In this document: piece after piece, positions 24,973 through 33,131 of the stretch
Layout: each line of letters starts with the position of its first letter
Numbering within the stretch: position 1 is the stretch's first letter
Assembly: GCF_014332515.1 (NCBI RefSeq)
Contig: NZ_VFSD01000010.1
Location: 1 to 64,000, forward strand
Origin: Pontibacter beigongshangensis
GTDB taxonomy: Bacteria; Bacteroidota; Bacteroidia; Cytophagales; Hymenobacteraceae
DNA: 64,000 nucleotides
Direction: 5' to 3'
The notes under the pieces: generated by a model
Told to the model about the DNA's origin: nothing
Database searches by the model: none
Seen by the model: the letters and a program-made list of their open reading frames with translations, nothing else
Translations under genes and position numbers: made by a program

Positions 24973-26088
24973 CTACTTTTCCTGCTGTTTAAATTTTACA
25001 GGAGAGGCCAGGGTGGCTTTGCGGACAGTTTGCAGGGTTTTGGGGTTCAGGATTTCTGCTTTGCCCTGGTCGCGCAGCTTTTCGATTGCCAGGCGGTAGT
25101 TCTCTTTGATATAATGGGTGCCGGGGTGATGGTCTTCGGCGATCTTCTCGATGGTTTTATAATTGTACTGGCTGGCGTTTTGGGCAAGATCTTCTGCTAG
25201 CTTCTGCACCGAGTACCGGAGCTGCTCCGGGAACAAGGCAAGTTGCTGCACCTGCTTCAGGTTAGCGCCAAACAGCGGCACACCATCCTGCTGGTAGTCA
25301 GAGTAAGGCAGCAGTATGGCTTTAAAGGCTTTGTACACGGGCACCGACCTGGAGGCGAACAGCAGGTACAGGCTGGTCTGGTCTTTGTCTGGCGCATCTA
25401 CCCGGAAGTCCAGGGTAAAGCGCCCCTGCTCCCGAAGCAGTTCTCCCAACTGCGTAACCAGGTAAGCTTCCTGCCCCTGCGCACTTTTCTCCCTTCTGCA
25501 AAAATCCTGGATGGCAGCTAGCCTGGTACTGAAAAGCTCCGTTATGATGGCTGGTGTTTTCTTGCCTGTAAATGCTGCCCGAAGCTTTTTAGGGTGCAGC
25601 AACAGCAGCAGATCCGCACTTTGGGTTTTGCTGCTTTCCAGAAACAGCTGCTGCGCGTAGGGCGTTGCCAACGGATCAGAAACTACCAGGGCCGGATAAC
25701 CAGAAGCCAGTAGTTCGGAAAGGGGCAGTTGGTTCTCCGGCTCCTGCAGAAGCAGGGTTGGGTAAGGCAGTCCGTTTTCAGAAACCGGAATTGCGGATTG
25801 TTGCTTCAGTATGTCCTGCTCCAGTCTGGAGGTGGCACCAAAAAATAGCCTTAGCGGCTGATTCGGTTCAATATTGCTGAAGAGGCGCACCTGCTCCTGT
25901 TGTGCATCAGGTTCCTGCTGCACCTGTTCTACCGCCAGTAAATCTACGTAAACCAGCGCCTCAGCTTCTGGGGCCAGTGACTGCAGGCGGCACCAGGCCG
26001 GGAAAAATTGCCGGAATATTTCAGCTTTTATTTCTGAAGCAGTACGATTAACCCTGAAAAATTCCTGTGGGGCAGGAGCAGCCATCAT
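24973..26088 (-). CDS. TcmP-like (three-Cys-motif partner) protein
   Basis: 371 residues from the ATG at 26088; a GTG lies one codon earlier. The N-terminus pattern K-AEIFRQFFPAWCRL followed by ALVYVDLLA resembles the opening of TcmP proteins, which have a methyltransferase-like fold. The C-terminal helix set IKENYRLAIEKLRDQGKAEI also fits that family. The glycine-rich stretch usual after the VDLFA strand is missing here; the sequence runs VDLLAVEQVQQEPDAQQEQV instead, so cofactor binding may be lost. No three-Cys-motif partner gene is next to it. The next gene upstream lies 41 bases away on the same strand. The family call is moderate and the function unknown. Confidence 0.55.
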   Translation of the reverse strand: MMAAPAPQEFFRVNRTASEIKAEIFRQFFPAWCRLQSLAPEAEALVYVDLLAVEQVQQEPDAQQEQVRLFSNIEPNQPLRLFFGATSRLEQDILKQQSAIPVSENGLPYPTLLLQEPENQLPLSELLASGYPALVVSDPLATPYAQQLFLESSKTQSADLLLLLHPKKLRAAFTGKKTPAIITELFSTRLAAIQDFCRREKSAQGQEAYLVTQLGELLREQGRFTLDFRVDAPDKDQTSLYLLFASRSVPVYKAFKAILLPYSDYQQDGVPLFGANLKQVQQLALFPEQLRYSVQKLAEDLAQNASQYNYKTIEKIAEDHHPGTHYIKENYRLAIEKLRDQGKAEILNPKTLQTVRKATLASPVKFKQQEK

Positions 26089-26129
26089 CACCAGATCTAA
26101 ATTCCTAACAGGCTCTTATTGCCTCTACT

Positions 26130-26960
26130 TTACTTTGAAAGAAAATATTTTTCGACGGCTACGGCTACACCATCCTCTTTGCTGTCGAGGGTAATTTCGT
26201 CGGCTACAGCCTTTACTTCGTCCCGGGCGTTACCTACGGCTATGCCCATTCCTACGGCTTGCAGCATTTCGATGTCGTTGTAATTGTCGCCAAAAGCTAC
26301 CACTTCTTCCATGGGTATGTCGAAGCGGTCTTTCAGGATCATTTTGAGGGCGGTGGCTTTGGAGATGGAGCGGGGCGCAATTTCGAGGTACGTTTCTTTA
26401 GACCGGTAAATATGCAGCTGCTCACCGTATGTCCGCTCCAGGGCTTCCTGCATGACGCTGATCTCTTCTTCGGGACCCATGCACATGACTTTGTGGGCGC
26501 CGGTGTTGGTTTCCTGCCAGCCTCCAAGCAAGGCATCGAGTTCAGTAATGGTCGGCGATACTTTGGTAATCCTTTCTTCCCGCTCTGTCCATTGGTCCTG
26601 CTGCGGGGCATACCACAGGTCCTCCACATACAGGCTTACATGGATGTCGGTGCTGCGGGCTCTCAGCAGAATATCGGTGCAGATAGAGACAGGTATTTCT
26701 ACGGTATCTACTACGATGGGCGCCGTGGCATTTCCTTCGTAAATAAGCACATAGCCGCCATTGAAACAGATCATGGGGTGGTCCAGGATGCCGAGTTCCT
26801 GCTGCAGGTGCCGGAGGGCGCTGGGCATGCGCGAGGAGGCCAGAATAACCGGAATGTCTTTGTCGAGTTTTTGGAAAGTGGCAATGGTTCTGGGCGAGAG
26901 CTCCCTACGGCTGTCAAGCAGGGTACCATCTATATCGGTACAGATCGCACGGTATTTCAT
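26130..26960 (-). CDS. Cof-type HAD-IIB phosphatase
   Basis: A cytoplasmic haloacid dehalogenase phosphatase of 276 residues, probably acting on sugar phosphates or related metabolites. Motif I is CTDIDGTLLDS (nucleophile D9), motif II is ILASSR, and motif IV is VVAFGDNYNDIEML. The class IIB cap lies between about 85 and 190. The substrate cannot be assigned. The start is the ATG at 26960, with the TcmP-like gene following after 41 bases. Confidence 0.9.
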   Translation of the reverse strand: MKYRAICTDIDGTLLDSRRELSPRTIATFQKLDKDIPVILASSRMPSALRHLQQELGILDHPMICFNGGYVLIYEGNATAPIVVDTVEIPVSICTDILLRARSTDIHVSLYVEDLWYAPQQDQWTEREERITKVSPTITELDALLGGWQETNTGAHKVMCMGPEEEISVMQEALERTYGEQLHIYRSKETYLEIAPRSISKATALKMILKDRFDIPMEEVVAFGDNYNDIEMLQAVGMGIAVGNARDEVKAVADEITLDSKEDGVAVAVEKYFLSK

Positions 26961-27121
26961 GGGTTAGTAGCGGTTTGGTTAGCCGGCGTCGCGCTGTCTG
27001 CTGCAGCACAACCGGTCCCGCAATTTACGAAGGATTTTTGGGAGCGGCCCCTAATCCCGAATTTAGATGTCAGAAATTAGGCTCTCGGTTTTTTCGGCAG
27101 TAGCAGTCAGGAGTTCTGGAG

Positions 27122-27151
27122 CTCCGGAGGGGCAATTTGATTGGATTAATT
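27122..27151 (-). repeat. Interspersed repeat, copy 11
   Basis: Reversed; CTCCGGAGGGGC intact, AT end GATTGGATTAATT. GCAGTAGCAG lies 15-25 bases beyond the GC side. Confidence 0.88.
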
Positions 27152-27244
27152 CAGCCAAAAAATAGTCTTATAAGCAAAACCACCATCCTATAAACCAGAA
27201 AAGGCTTAGCGGATGGTAGAAATTTAGAGCAAGTTACTGTTGTT

Positions 27245-27652
27245 TTATCCTTGCGGAATGGCGCTTTCATCCATGTACATCACTTCCCATTGGTGGCCGT
27301 CGGGGTCGGCAAAGCTATGCTGGTACATCCAGCCATGGTCCTGCGGGTCCATATACACCGAGCCGCCTGCAGCTACGGCCTTGCTCACCATTTCGTCTAC
27401 TTTCTCACGGCTTTCCACATCGATGGCAATCAGGACTTCGGTGCTCTTAGAGGCATCTGCAATTTCTTTTTTAGTAAAACCTTTAAAGAAGGGCTCGGTC
27501 AGGAGCATCGAAAAAAGATTCTCTCCGATAACGAGGCAGGCCGCTTTCTCGTCGGTAAACTGCTCGTTAAACCCGAACCCAAGCTTGGTGAAGAATTCTT
27601 TAGATCTGTTGAGGTCTTTTACCGGTAGGTTGATAAATATTTTTGTGGCCAT
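27245..27652 (-). CDS. VOC family (glyoxalase/bleomycin-resistance-like) protein
   Basis: A 135-residue single-chain VOC protein with two beta-alpha-beta-beta-beta halves: IFINLPVKDLNRSKEFFTKL at the N-terminus and ending FADPDGHQWEVMYMD. It resembles the lactoylglutathione lyase-like group found in many Bacteroidota; the reaction is unknown. I chose the ATG at 27652 because the upstream extension (to 27685) looks like random leader sequence. Confidence 0.85.
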   Translation of the reverse strand: MATKIFINLPVKDLNRSKEFFTKLGFGFNEQFTDEKAACLVIGENLFSMLLTEPFFKGFTKKEIADASKSTEVLIAIDVESREKVDEMVSKAVAAGGSVYMDPQDHGWMYQHSFADPDGHQWEVMYMDESAIPQG

Positions 27653-27763
27653 AATTATTTTCTGTTTGTTTTGCCTTACAAACATACTTATAGTCAGGCA
27701 AATAACTCAAGTGAAATTACGACAAATAGAGGGGGTATTGCGGCGGCAATAGCAGCAGAAAAG

Positions 27764-27795
27764 CCTCTTGAGGTCATTTTTCATTAGAATAATTT
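27764..27795 (-). repeat. Interspersed repeat, copy 12
   Basis: Reversed; AT end perfect (CATTAGAATAATTT), GC end altered to CCTCTTGAGG. AGCAGCAG lies just beyond. Confidence 0.8.
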
Positions 27796-27974
27796 GAGTG
27801 AATACCATATTTTGGGGTATTGCTATAGCAATGCAGTTATATAGAAGGTTCCAACTGTCTTTGCTGCTGCTTTTTCCGGTGCCCTCTTGCTGTTTTGTTG
27901 CATGGTAGAGGCTCCGAGCGCTTAAGGCACCGATGGCCAGCGACTGGGATTTGTGAGATAGCAGCAGCAGCAGG

Positions 27975-28006
27975 CATTCCGGAGGGGCAGTTTTATTAGA
28001 AAAATT
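27975..28006 (-). repeat. Interspersed repeat, copy 13
   Basis: Reversed; ATTCCGGAGGGGC, AT end TTAGAAAAATT. Directly preceded by five GCA/CAG units at 27961-27973. Confidence 0.85.
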
Positions 28007-28051
28007 GGTAGTGGTTAAAAATGTATGATGGATATAAAAAGGCAAAAGCGG

Positions 28052-29149
28052 CTATTCGATCAGCACCTTCTCTGTTTTTACCAGTTCTCCGTTCTCCTGG
28101 ATTACCCTTACCAGGTATATTCCCCGCCGAAGGTGCGCCAGGTTAATCCGGGAGTGGCTGGTTGATATATGTTTTCTTCCGGCAGCATCAAAAATCTCTG
28201 TCAGCACCTTTTTATCGTGCTGCACCTGCAGCCACTCCCTGGCGGGGTTAGGGTACAGCAGGAGTGGGGGCTCTGGTATGGCCGCGTCGGACCTGGTGGT
28301 GGTGCCGAAGGAGAGATGGTACAGGGTAGCCACAGAGCCCAAATTTCCTTCGGAAGAGATAAAATAGCCATTGTCGTTGCTGGGGCAGATTCCTTCTATC
28401 TGTGAGCTCAGCCCCAGGACAAGTTCAAACCTTTCGGTTGTACCCTGCATGACATTATTCCCGGAAAACCCACTTATCCGGAAGGCAAAGGCCTGTAAGG
28501 GAGTGTAGCCGATCAGCATAATTTCCTCTTTGGCGGCGTTGTAGGTGCCACCGGTCACGAGCCCCTGCGTATCGAATTCGCCTATTTTTTTACCCTGGTA
28601 AGAGCCCGGCGTTTTGGGCAGCGAATACAAGGCACTCCGCCCGTTCTCCCAGTTCTTCGTAAAAATGTACAGGCTGTCGTTAAGTACCATAAGGGCCTCC
28701 GCATCAAAATGGGTGATCGTGCTGGGGCTAAAGTCTGTCTGGTCGGGGTAGCTGTATGCAATAACTTCAGCCGTCACGGTGTTGCTGCTGCCGGCATAGG
28801 CGCTCTTCCGGATGCGGTAAATCTTAAGATCTGTGCGGCTGCCGGTGTTGTTGCCAATGTCGCCGATGTAAATGTACTGCTGGTCCTGCGCAATGTCTTC
28901 CCAATCCTGGTTCTCAGCGTTTGTAACCGCAACGGTGCGGGTCACGGCCCCTGTCTGCGGGTCTATTTCAAAAAGGCTGGCCTCTCCGTCCGAATCGTGG
29001 TGGGTAATAAGGGTGCCGTTCAGGTTCAGCAGCCCGGAGTTCTCTTTGAGTTCTTCAGCCAGCTCAGTCAGCTTATCCATGACCAGCTGCTGGGCCTGCG
29101 CCAGTGGCAGAAGCAGTAGCAGGCAAAGCAAGAGTAGGGTTATTTTCAT
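28052..29149 (-). CDS. Secreted protein with probable C-terminal T9SS sorting domain
   Basis: 365 residues. Signal peptide MKITLLLLCLLLLLPLAQAQ is followed by a beta-propeller-like region (repeating strands such as GTLITHHDSDGEASLFEIDP, QQYIYIGDIGNNTGSRTDLK, FDAEALMVLNDSLYIFTKNW). The last 75 residues have a type IX secretion pattern: LLLYPNPAREWLQVQ, a TEIFDAAGRK strand, and NLAHLRRGIYLVRV...EKVLIE. It is therefore probably exported to the cell surface or medium by T9SS. The catalytic or binding role is unknown; family resemblance is to esterase-like/phytase-like propellers at best. Confidence 0.82.
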   Translation of the reverse strand: MKITLLLLCLLLLLPLAQAQQLVMDKLTELAEELKENSGLLNLNGTLITHHDSDGEASLFEIDPQTGAVTRTVAVTNAENQDWEDIAQDQQYIYIGDIGNNTGSRTDLKIYRIRKSAYAGSSNTVTAEVIAYSYPDQTDFSPSTITHFDAEALMVLNDSLYIFTKNWENGRSALYSLPKTPGSYQGKKIGEFDTQGLVTGGTYNAAKEEIMLIGYTPLQAFAFRISGFSGNNVMQGTTERFELVLGLSSQIEGICPSNDNGYFISSEGNLGSVATLYHLSFGTTTRSDAAIPEPPLLLYPNPAREWLQVQHDKKVLTEIFDAAGRKHISTSHSRINLAHLRRGIYLVRVIQENGELVKTEKVLIE

Positions 29150-29437
29150 CAGGAATTCTTTATATTCCGGCCGGGCAAAGAAGCAGACCTGCCATAAACT
29201 CGCTTGGGTTTACGTTCCGGTAACTGAAAGAGATATGCACCCTTGCCGCCGGACGCATTACAACGGCCAGTGCGCTGCCGCAACAGGTGCTGATTGCCAA
29301 CCTGCCTCTCCTCATTAAAATTGACTAAAGCTGAAAATATACCGAACCGAATACCAGGCGCAAATGTTTAGGGGAGGTGAGGCGTATTGTCAGCAGCCTT
29401 TCTCCAGGGGAGAAATTCGTCTAAATATCAGGTTAGC

Positions 29438-30631
29438 ATGCATATTTTGTCAGGTAAAGTAAGGGCCGGCCTTCGGGTGGAGCTGGTGCGGGTAGGGCTG
29501 CGAAGATCTTTCAGGAGCCTGGGGGTGCTGGTGCTGGTGCTGGTGCTCGCGCTGATGAGTTCATCTGGCCAGCGATCGGCTAAGCCGGCCCTGCACAAGG
29601 TGGCAGAGCCGCTGGTGCTGCGGGCAGAGCGCCTGCCGTTTACGCCGCAGGAGTTTTATATTGCCGATGTCATTGATGAGCGCAAAGACCGGAAAGCGGT
29701 GGCTTACCTGTTTCCTGCTGTAGCTGTGTTGCCTGCCGGAGCCACGGTGCAGCCAGTGAACCTGCAGGGAGGGGAGCTGCCTGCCATCAAAGAGTTTGTG
29801 AAGCTGAGCCTGCCCCAAAACAGGAAGCTGCGCCCCGTGGTTATCAGGCTGCAGGAGTGTATGGTGCGCGAAACGCCTGGTGAGAAAGGCAGCATCAACG
29901 GCAGGGTAGTGGTGCGCCTGGCCTTCGACCTGCAGCGGGAGAGTGGCCGGGTGCGGCTGGTAGAGTACAGCGGCGGCGCGCGTTATGTCAGGTCTGCCAG
30001 CCAGCGCGGCATGGTGGAGCCAACGCTGCGGCAGTCGCTGGCCGGTGGGCTGCAGTACCTGAACACCTGGATGAACAACGAAGCCGGGCGTAGCGAGAAG
30101 CTGGCCACAGGCATTCAGGTAAACTTTCTGGAGCAGCCTCAGATAGTGATAGACGACACGGTGCATTACCACGTAAACCGGCCCCTCACCTGGAACGACT
30201 TTACCGGCCAACCCCGCAAAGCCAGCCACTACGCCGCCTCCGTGTTTCCGGGTTTCAGCTACCAGGGCAACACCAGCGTGGTTAACGGCATCATTCACCT
30301 GGATGTGACACTGAACGTATTTATGGTGCAGAGCTCTTCGTGGGTAAAGCCGATGGCCCGCGATGACTACTCCCTGAACCATGAGCAGCGGCACTTCGAT
30401 ATTGCCAAACTGGTGGCCGAGCGCTTCAAGAAAAGAATAGCCCCCCAAAACCTGACCGTAGAAAATTACAACAGCGAAATACAGTACCAGTACCTGGAGG
30501 CCTACCGCGAAATGAACCGGATGCAGGAGCTCTACGACGGCGAAACACGCCACAGCCTCGACTCGCTGGAGCAGCAGCGCTGGAACAAAAAAATAGACAG
30601 TGAGCTGCGGGCACTGGGGGTGAAAAAATAG
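29438..30631 (+). CDS. DUF922 domain protein, probable envelope zinc protease
   Basis: About 397 residues from the ATG at 29438; TTG at 29387 is the extreme open-frame start. A basic N-terminus leads to one hydrophobic segment (about residues 28-40, LGVLVLVLVLALM), acting as a signal peptide or anchor. The C-terminal half (about 235-360) matches DUF922: VNRPLTWNDFTG..., NHEQRHFDIAKLVAERF. The HEQ-x-H pair in that motif is the likely metal site. Residues 60-230 are an unassigned beta-rich region (VVIRLQECMVRETPGEKGSI). The peptidase role is inferred from DUF922 descriptions. Confidence 0.75.
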   Translation: MHILSGKVRAGLRVELVRVGLRRSFRSLGVLVLVLVLALMSSSGQRSAKPALHKVAEPLVLRAERLPFTPQEFYIADVIDERKDRKAVAYLFPAVAVLPAGATVQPVNLQGGELPAIKEFVKLSLPQNRKLRPVVIRLQECMVRETPGEKGSINGRVVVRLAFDLQRESGRVRLVEYSGGARYVRSASQRGMVEPTLRQSLAGGLQYLNTWMNNEAGRSEKLATGIQVNFLEQPQIVIDDTVHYHVNRPLTWNDFTGQPRKASHYAASVFPGFSYQGNTSVVNGIIHLDVTLNVFMVQSSSWVKPMARDDYSLNHEQRHFDIAKLVAERFKKRIAPQNLTVENYNSEIQYQYLEAYREMNRMQELYDGETRHSLDSLEQQRWNKKIDSELRALGVKK

Positions 30632-30693
30632 CGATCGCTACTCTGCAGCCGCCGTTCTAAAGTCCGGTCCGCTTCGGAGGTGGTTTGCCGGTC

Positions 30694-30909
30694 TTACTTC
30701 CGGGCGCCAAAACCTTTCGGAAGCATCCCGGTGTTATTTGCGCCTGGGCACTGGCGGATGTTCTTCTCTTCCTCTGCCACCATCACAAACAAACCGTCAG
30801 TGCCTTTGCCGATTGCGAAATCATCCAGGGTCGGGTTTGCCTTCTGCACCAGGCACGGCTTATTGTAGCCGGTAATCAGGTTGGTGTTGTACTGGGTGGC
30901 GTTATATTT
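30694..30909 (-). pseudogene. Orphan C-terminal coding remnant
   Basis: A 71-codon minus-strand open frame ends in TAA at 30694-30696 and is blocked upstream by an in-frame stop at 30910-30912. It reads like protein: NTNLITGYNKPCLVQKANPT, then DDFAIGKGTDGLFVMVAEEE and NIRQCPGANNTGMLPKGFG. It has no plausible start upstream, and the DNA turns AT-rich at its left boundary, so it looks like the tail of a decayed gene. I do not recognise the family. Confidence 0.4.
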
Positions 30910-31004
30910 TTATATCTTTTTGATTTACTTCTGCACCCAAGCCAGCAGGTAACATTCTCAAACCTCCAATTCCTCAGATCTCCACACCAATAGGTACATT
31001 CTCC

Positions 31005-31035
31005 AAATTATTTGAATGAAAAAGCCCCTCCAGAG
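31005..31035 (+). repeat. Interspersed repeat, copy 14
   Basis: Plus; identical in its 31-bp core to copy 7 at 18619-18649, with CGCTGCTGA beyond the GC end. Confidence 0.92.
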
Positions 31036-31062
31036 GCAGTTCGCTGCTGATACGGCAGCTGC

Positions 31063-31932
31063 TCAGCAATTCAGATATTCTTTCTGATAAGCCTGTGGCG
31101 TTTTGCCGGTTATCTGCTTAAAGTTTTTATGGAAGCAGGTAAAATTGTTGAAGCCGCTTTCAAAGCAAAGCTGCTTTACGCTGAGCCTGTTTTCTATCAG
31201 CAGCTTGCAGGCGTAGCCGATCCTGATCTCTGTCAGAAACTGGGAGTAGGTTTTGCCGGTTCGGGATTTAAAGTACCGGCAGAAGGAGTTTGGCACCAGC
31301 CCGGCCACCTCCGCCACCGTCTCCAGCTGAATTTTGTTTTTGAAATTGGATAGGGTGAACTCATAAAGCGCATTGATCCGGTCGGCTTCAGAATCGGAGA
31401 GGTCGGGCTTAAAACCGATAGAGGAGAGCGTGCTGGCATGCGGCGAGTCGGCAATGGCCAGCAGGCACTCCATCAGGCCGATGACCCTGTAAGCGCCGTC
31501 TGCCTCACGCATGCGGTCAAAATAAGAGTTGATGTTGGTATTGGCCGTGGCCGGAATAAAGATGCCTCTTCTGGCTCTGTCGAGCACAGTCCTGATCTGG
31601 TTGTTTTCGGGCAGGCTCAGAAATTTTTCGCCCCAGAAAGAATCGGTGAAATGAATGGTGGTGGTATAGGCAGAGGTGCTTTCGCCGCCGTGGTTATAGG
31701 CATCATCAAACCGCCAGTAATGCGGGAGGTTGGCGCCTACCAGTACCATGTCGCCGGGGTTAAAGCGCATCACGCTGTCTCCCACAAACTGCGTGCCGCT
31801 GCCTTTATGGAATAGGATGAGTTCAAGCTCCGTATGGTAATGCCACCTGTTGTTGATATTGGCCAGCATGTCCTGCCTGATGCTGAAAGAGTGGGTAGCT
31901 CCTGTTGTAACTTTAAGTAACTGGGGCTTCAT
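31063..31932 (-). CDS. AraC family transcriptional regulator
   Basis: 289 residues from the ATG at 31932; TTG at 31941 would add MHL. The N-terminal cupin-like sensor domain (about 1-150) carries WHYHTELELILFHKGSGTQF and FNPGDMVLVGANLPHYW. The C-terminal double helix-turn-helix has VAEVAGLVPNSFCRYFKSRTG and RLSVKQLCFESGFNNFTCFH followed by KQITGKTPQAYQKEY. It is divergent from the CE12-CE8 pectin esterase pair, so it is the obvious candidate activator, responding to a pectin-derived sugar. A direct repeat in the shared upstream region could be its site. The ligand is inferred. Confidence 0.9.
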   Translation of the reverse strand: MKPQLLKVTTGATHSFSIRQDMLANINNRWHYHTELELILFHKGSGTQFVGDSVMRFNPGDMVLVGANLPHYWRFDDAYNHGGESTSAYTTTIHFTDSFWGEKFLSLPENNQIRTVLDRARRGIFIPATANTNINSYFDRMREADGAYRVIGLMECLLAIADSPHASTLSSIGFKPDLSDSEADRINALYEFTLSNFKNKIQLETVAEVAGLVPNSFCRYFKSRTGKTYSQFLTEIRIGYACKLLIENRLSVKQLCFESGFNNFTCFHKNFKQITGKTPQAYQKEYLNC

Positions 31933-31986
31933 TAAATGCAATATTTCTAATTAACTCCCAAAATAAGAAATTTAATTATCAAAATG

Positions 31987-32037
31987 AATCTATAGTTGCG
32001 GGAATATATACATTTTGTTATTATTATAAATCTATAG
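31987..32037. promoter_or_regulatory. Candidate AraC operator (direct repeat) between divergent genes
   Basis: AATCTATAG occurs at 31987-31995 and again at 32029-32037, 42 bases (about four helical turns) apart and in the same orientation, as expected for AraC-type half-sites. A plus-strand TATCTTTG follows at 32041-32048 with TTTG at 32014-32017; the spacing of 23 is slightly long for the Bacteroidota TTTG-TAnnTTTG promoter. Confidence 0.45.
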
Positions 32038-32222
32038 CTTTATCTTTGAGAAAGACTAATGCTTCTGCACGTTGATTCTTAGAAAGGTGTAAGGCCTGTG
32101 AAGCTGCCGGAAAGCATATCTGGCATAATCTCTAATTTTGAATTTTTAATTTGGCGGAGCACACGTAAGTTTACAACTTGGAGGTTTAAAAGACACACGT
32201 TTATCACGAGTCCCTTAATTAC

Positions 32223-32253
32223 CGATTATTCTAATGAAAAAGTCCCCCAGGAG
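32223..32253 (+). repeat. Interspersed repeat, copy 15
   Basis: Plus; ATTATTCTAATGAAAAAG kept, GC end TCCCCCAGGAG, then CTGCTGCC. Confidence 0.85.
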
Positions 32254-32366
32254 AGCCTTTCTGCTGCCGTTGTTGCTCCAGATGAACCGGGTTGGTTTGC
32301 ATCCCGGTTTCGCTGCGCTGTTACCTGGTCTGTCATTCAAATAAAGAACTCCAAAACCCACCTACC

Positions 32367-33131
32367 ATGAAAAGATTATTTGCCGCCTCCTTTGTTTTAC
32401 TCAGCCTGCTGCTGATGTCTTTCCTGCCCAGGGAGAAAAATGCTATAAAAGTATACCTGATCGGCGACTCTACCATCTCTATTAAAGCCACCAACAAATA
32501 CCCGGAAACAGGCTGGGGAATGCCTTTTGTGTACTTTTTTGATGAAACCGTGACCGTTGACAACCGGGCCATGAACGGCCGCAGCACCCGCACGTTTATT
32601 GAAGAGAACCGGTGGCTGCCTGTAGCCGACAGCCTGCAGCCGGGCGATTATGTATTCATCCAGTTCGGGCACAACGATGAGGTGCCGACCAAAAGGAGCT
32701 ATACCACCCAGGAGGCCTTCCGCGCCAACCTGCTCAGGTTCATAAAAGAAACCAGGAACAAGAAAGGAAACCCGGTGTTGCTCACCCCGGTGGCCCGCCG
32801 CAAGTTCGATGCGAACGGAAAAATAGAAGGCACCCACGACACGTATGCTGAAATAGTACGCCGCGTGGCCAAAGAAACCAAAACCCCTCTGATCGACCTC
32901 GACCGCAAGAGCCAGGAACTGTACCAGCAGTTTGGGGAAGAAGCCTCCAGGCTCCTTTTTCTGCAACTGCAGCCAGGAGAGCACCCCAACTACCCCGAAG
33001 GCAAAGACGACAACACGCACTTTAGCGAGCTCGGTGCCCGGAAAGTGGCCCAGCTGGTGCTGGCCGACATCAGAAATCTGAAACTGGAACTGGCCGACCG
33101 AATAGTAAACCCGAATGCAAAGAATAACTAA
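32367..33131 (+). CDS. Rhamnogalacturonan acetylesterase (CE12, SGNH hydrolase)
   Basis: A secreted 254-residue SGNH/GDSL esterase predicted to deacetylate rhamnogalacturonan in pectin. The start at ATG 32367 gives a signal peptide (MKRLFAASFVLLSLLLMSFL); the open frame extends upstream but without signal character. Blocks seen: I with catalytic serine in VYLIGDSTIS, II with Gly in MNGRST, III with FIQFGHNDE, and V with the Asp/His pair in DNTHFSELGARKVA. The stop overlaps the next ATG (TAATG at 33129-33133), so translation with the pectinesterase is coupled. AraC-type control is likely. Confidence 0.9.
   Translation: MKRLFAASFVLLSLLLMSFLPREKNAIKVYLIGDSTISIKATNKYPETGWGMPFVYFFDETVTVDNRAMNGRSTRTFIEENRWLPVADSLQPGDYVFIQFGHNDEVPTKRSYTTQEAFRANLLRFIKETRNKKGNPVLLTPVARRKFDANGKIEGTHDTYAEIVRRVAKETKTPLIDLDRKSQELYQQFGEEASRLLFLQLQPGEHPNYPEGKDDNTHFSELGARKVAQLVLADIRNLKLELADRIVNPNAKNN

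Larger units (their letters stand above)
27653..28051. other. Intergenic region with two same-orientation repeat copies
   Basis: No gene is supported; the open frame at 27707-28045 on the minus strand is built across two repeat copies (27764-27795 and 27975-28006) and has no family motif. Both copies have a GCAGCAG tract on the GC side. Confidence 0.6.
30632..31062. other. Intergenic region with a gene remnant and a repeat copy
   Basis: Between convergent genes. Holds the minus-strand coding remnant 30694-30909, a pyrimidine-rich block near 30946-31004, and repeat copy 31005-31035, which runs almost to the AraC stop. Confidence 0.6.
31933..32366. other. Divergent regulatory region araC / CE12
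   Basis: 434 bases without a gene; contains the candidate operator and promoter elements near 31987-32048 and repeat copy 32223-32253, 114 bases before the CE12 start. Confidence 0.6.

Noticed and set aside
32098..32370. 90-residue open frame upstream of the CE12 gene
   Set aside because: It runs through a repeat copy and overlaps the CE12 signal peptide in another frame.
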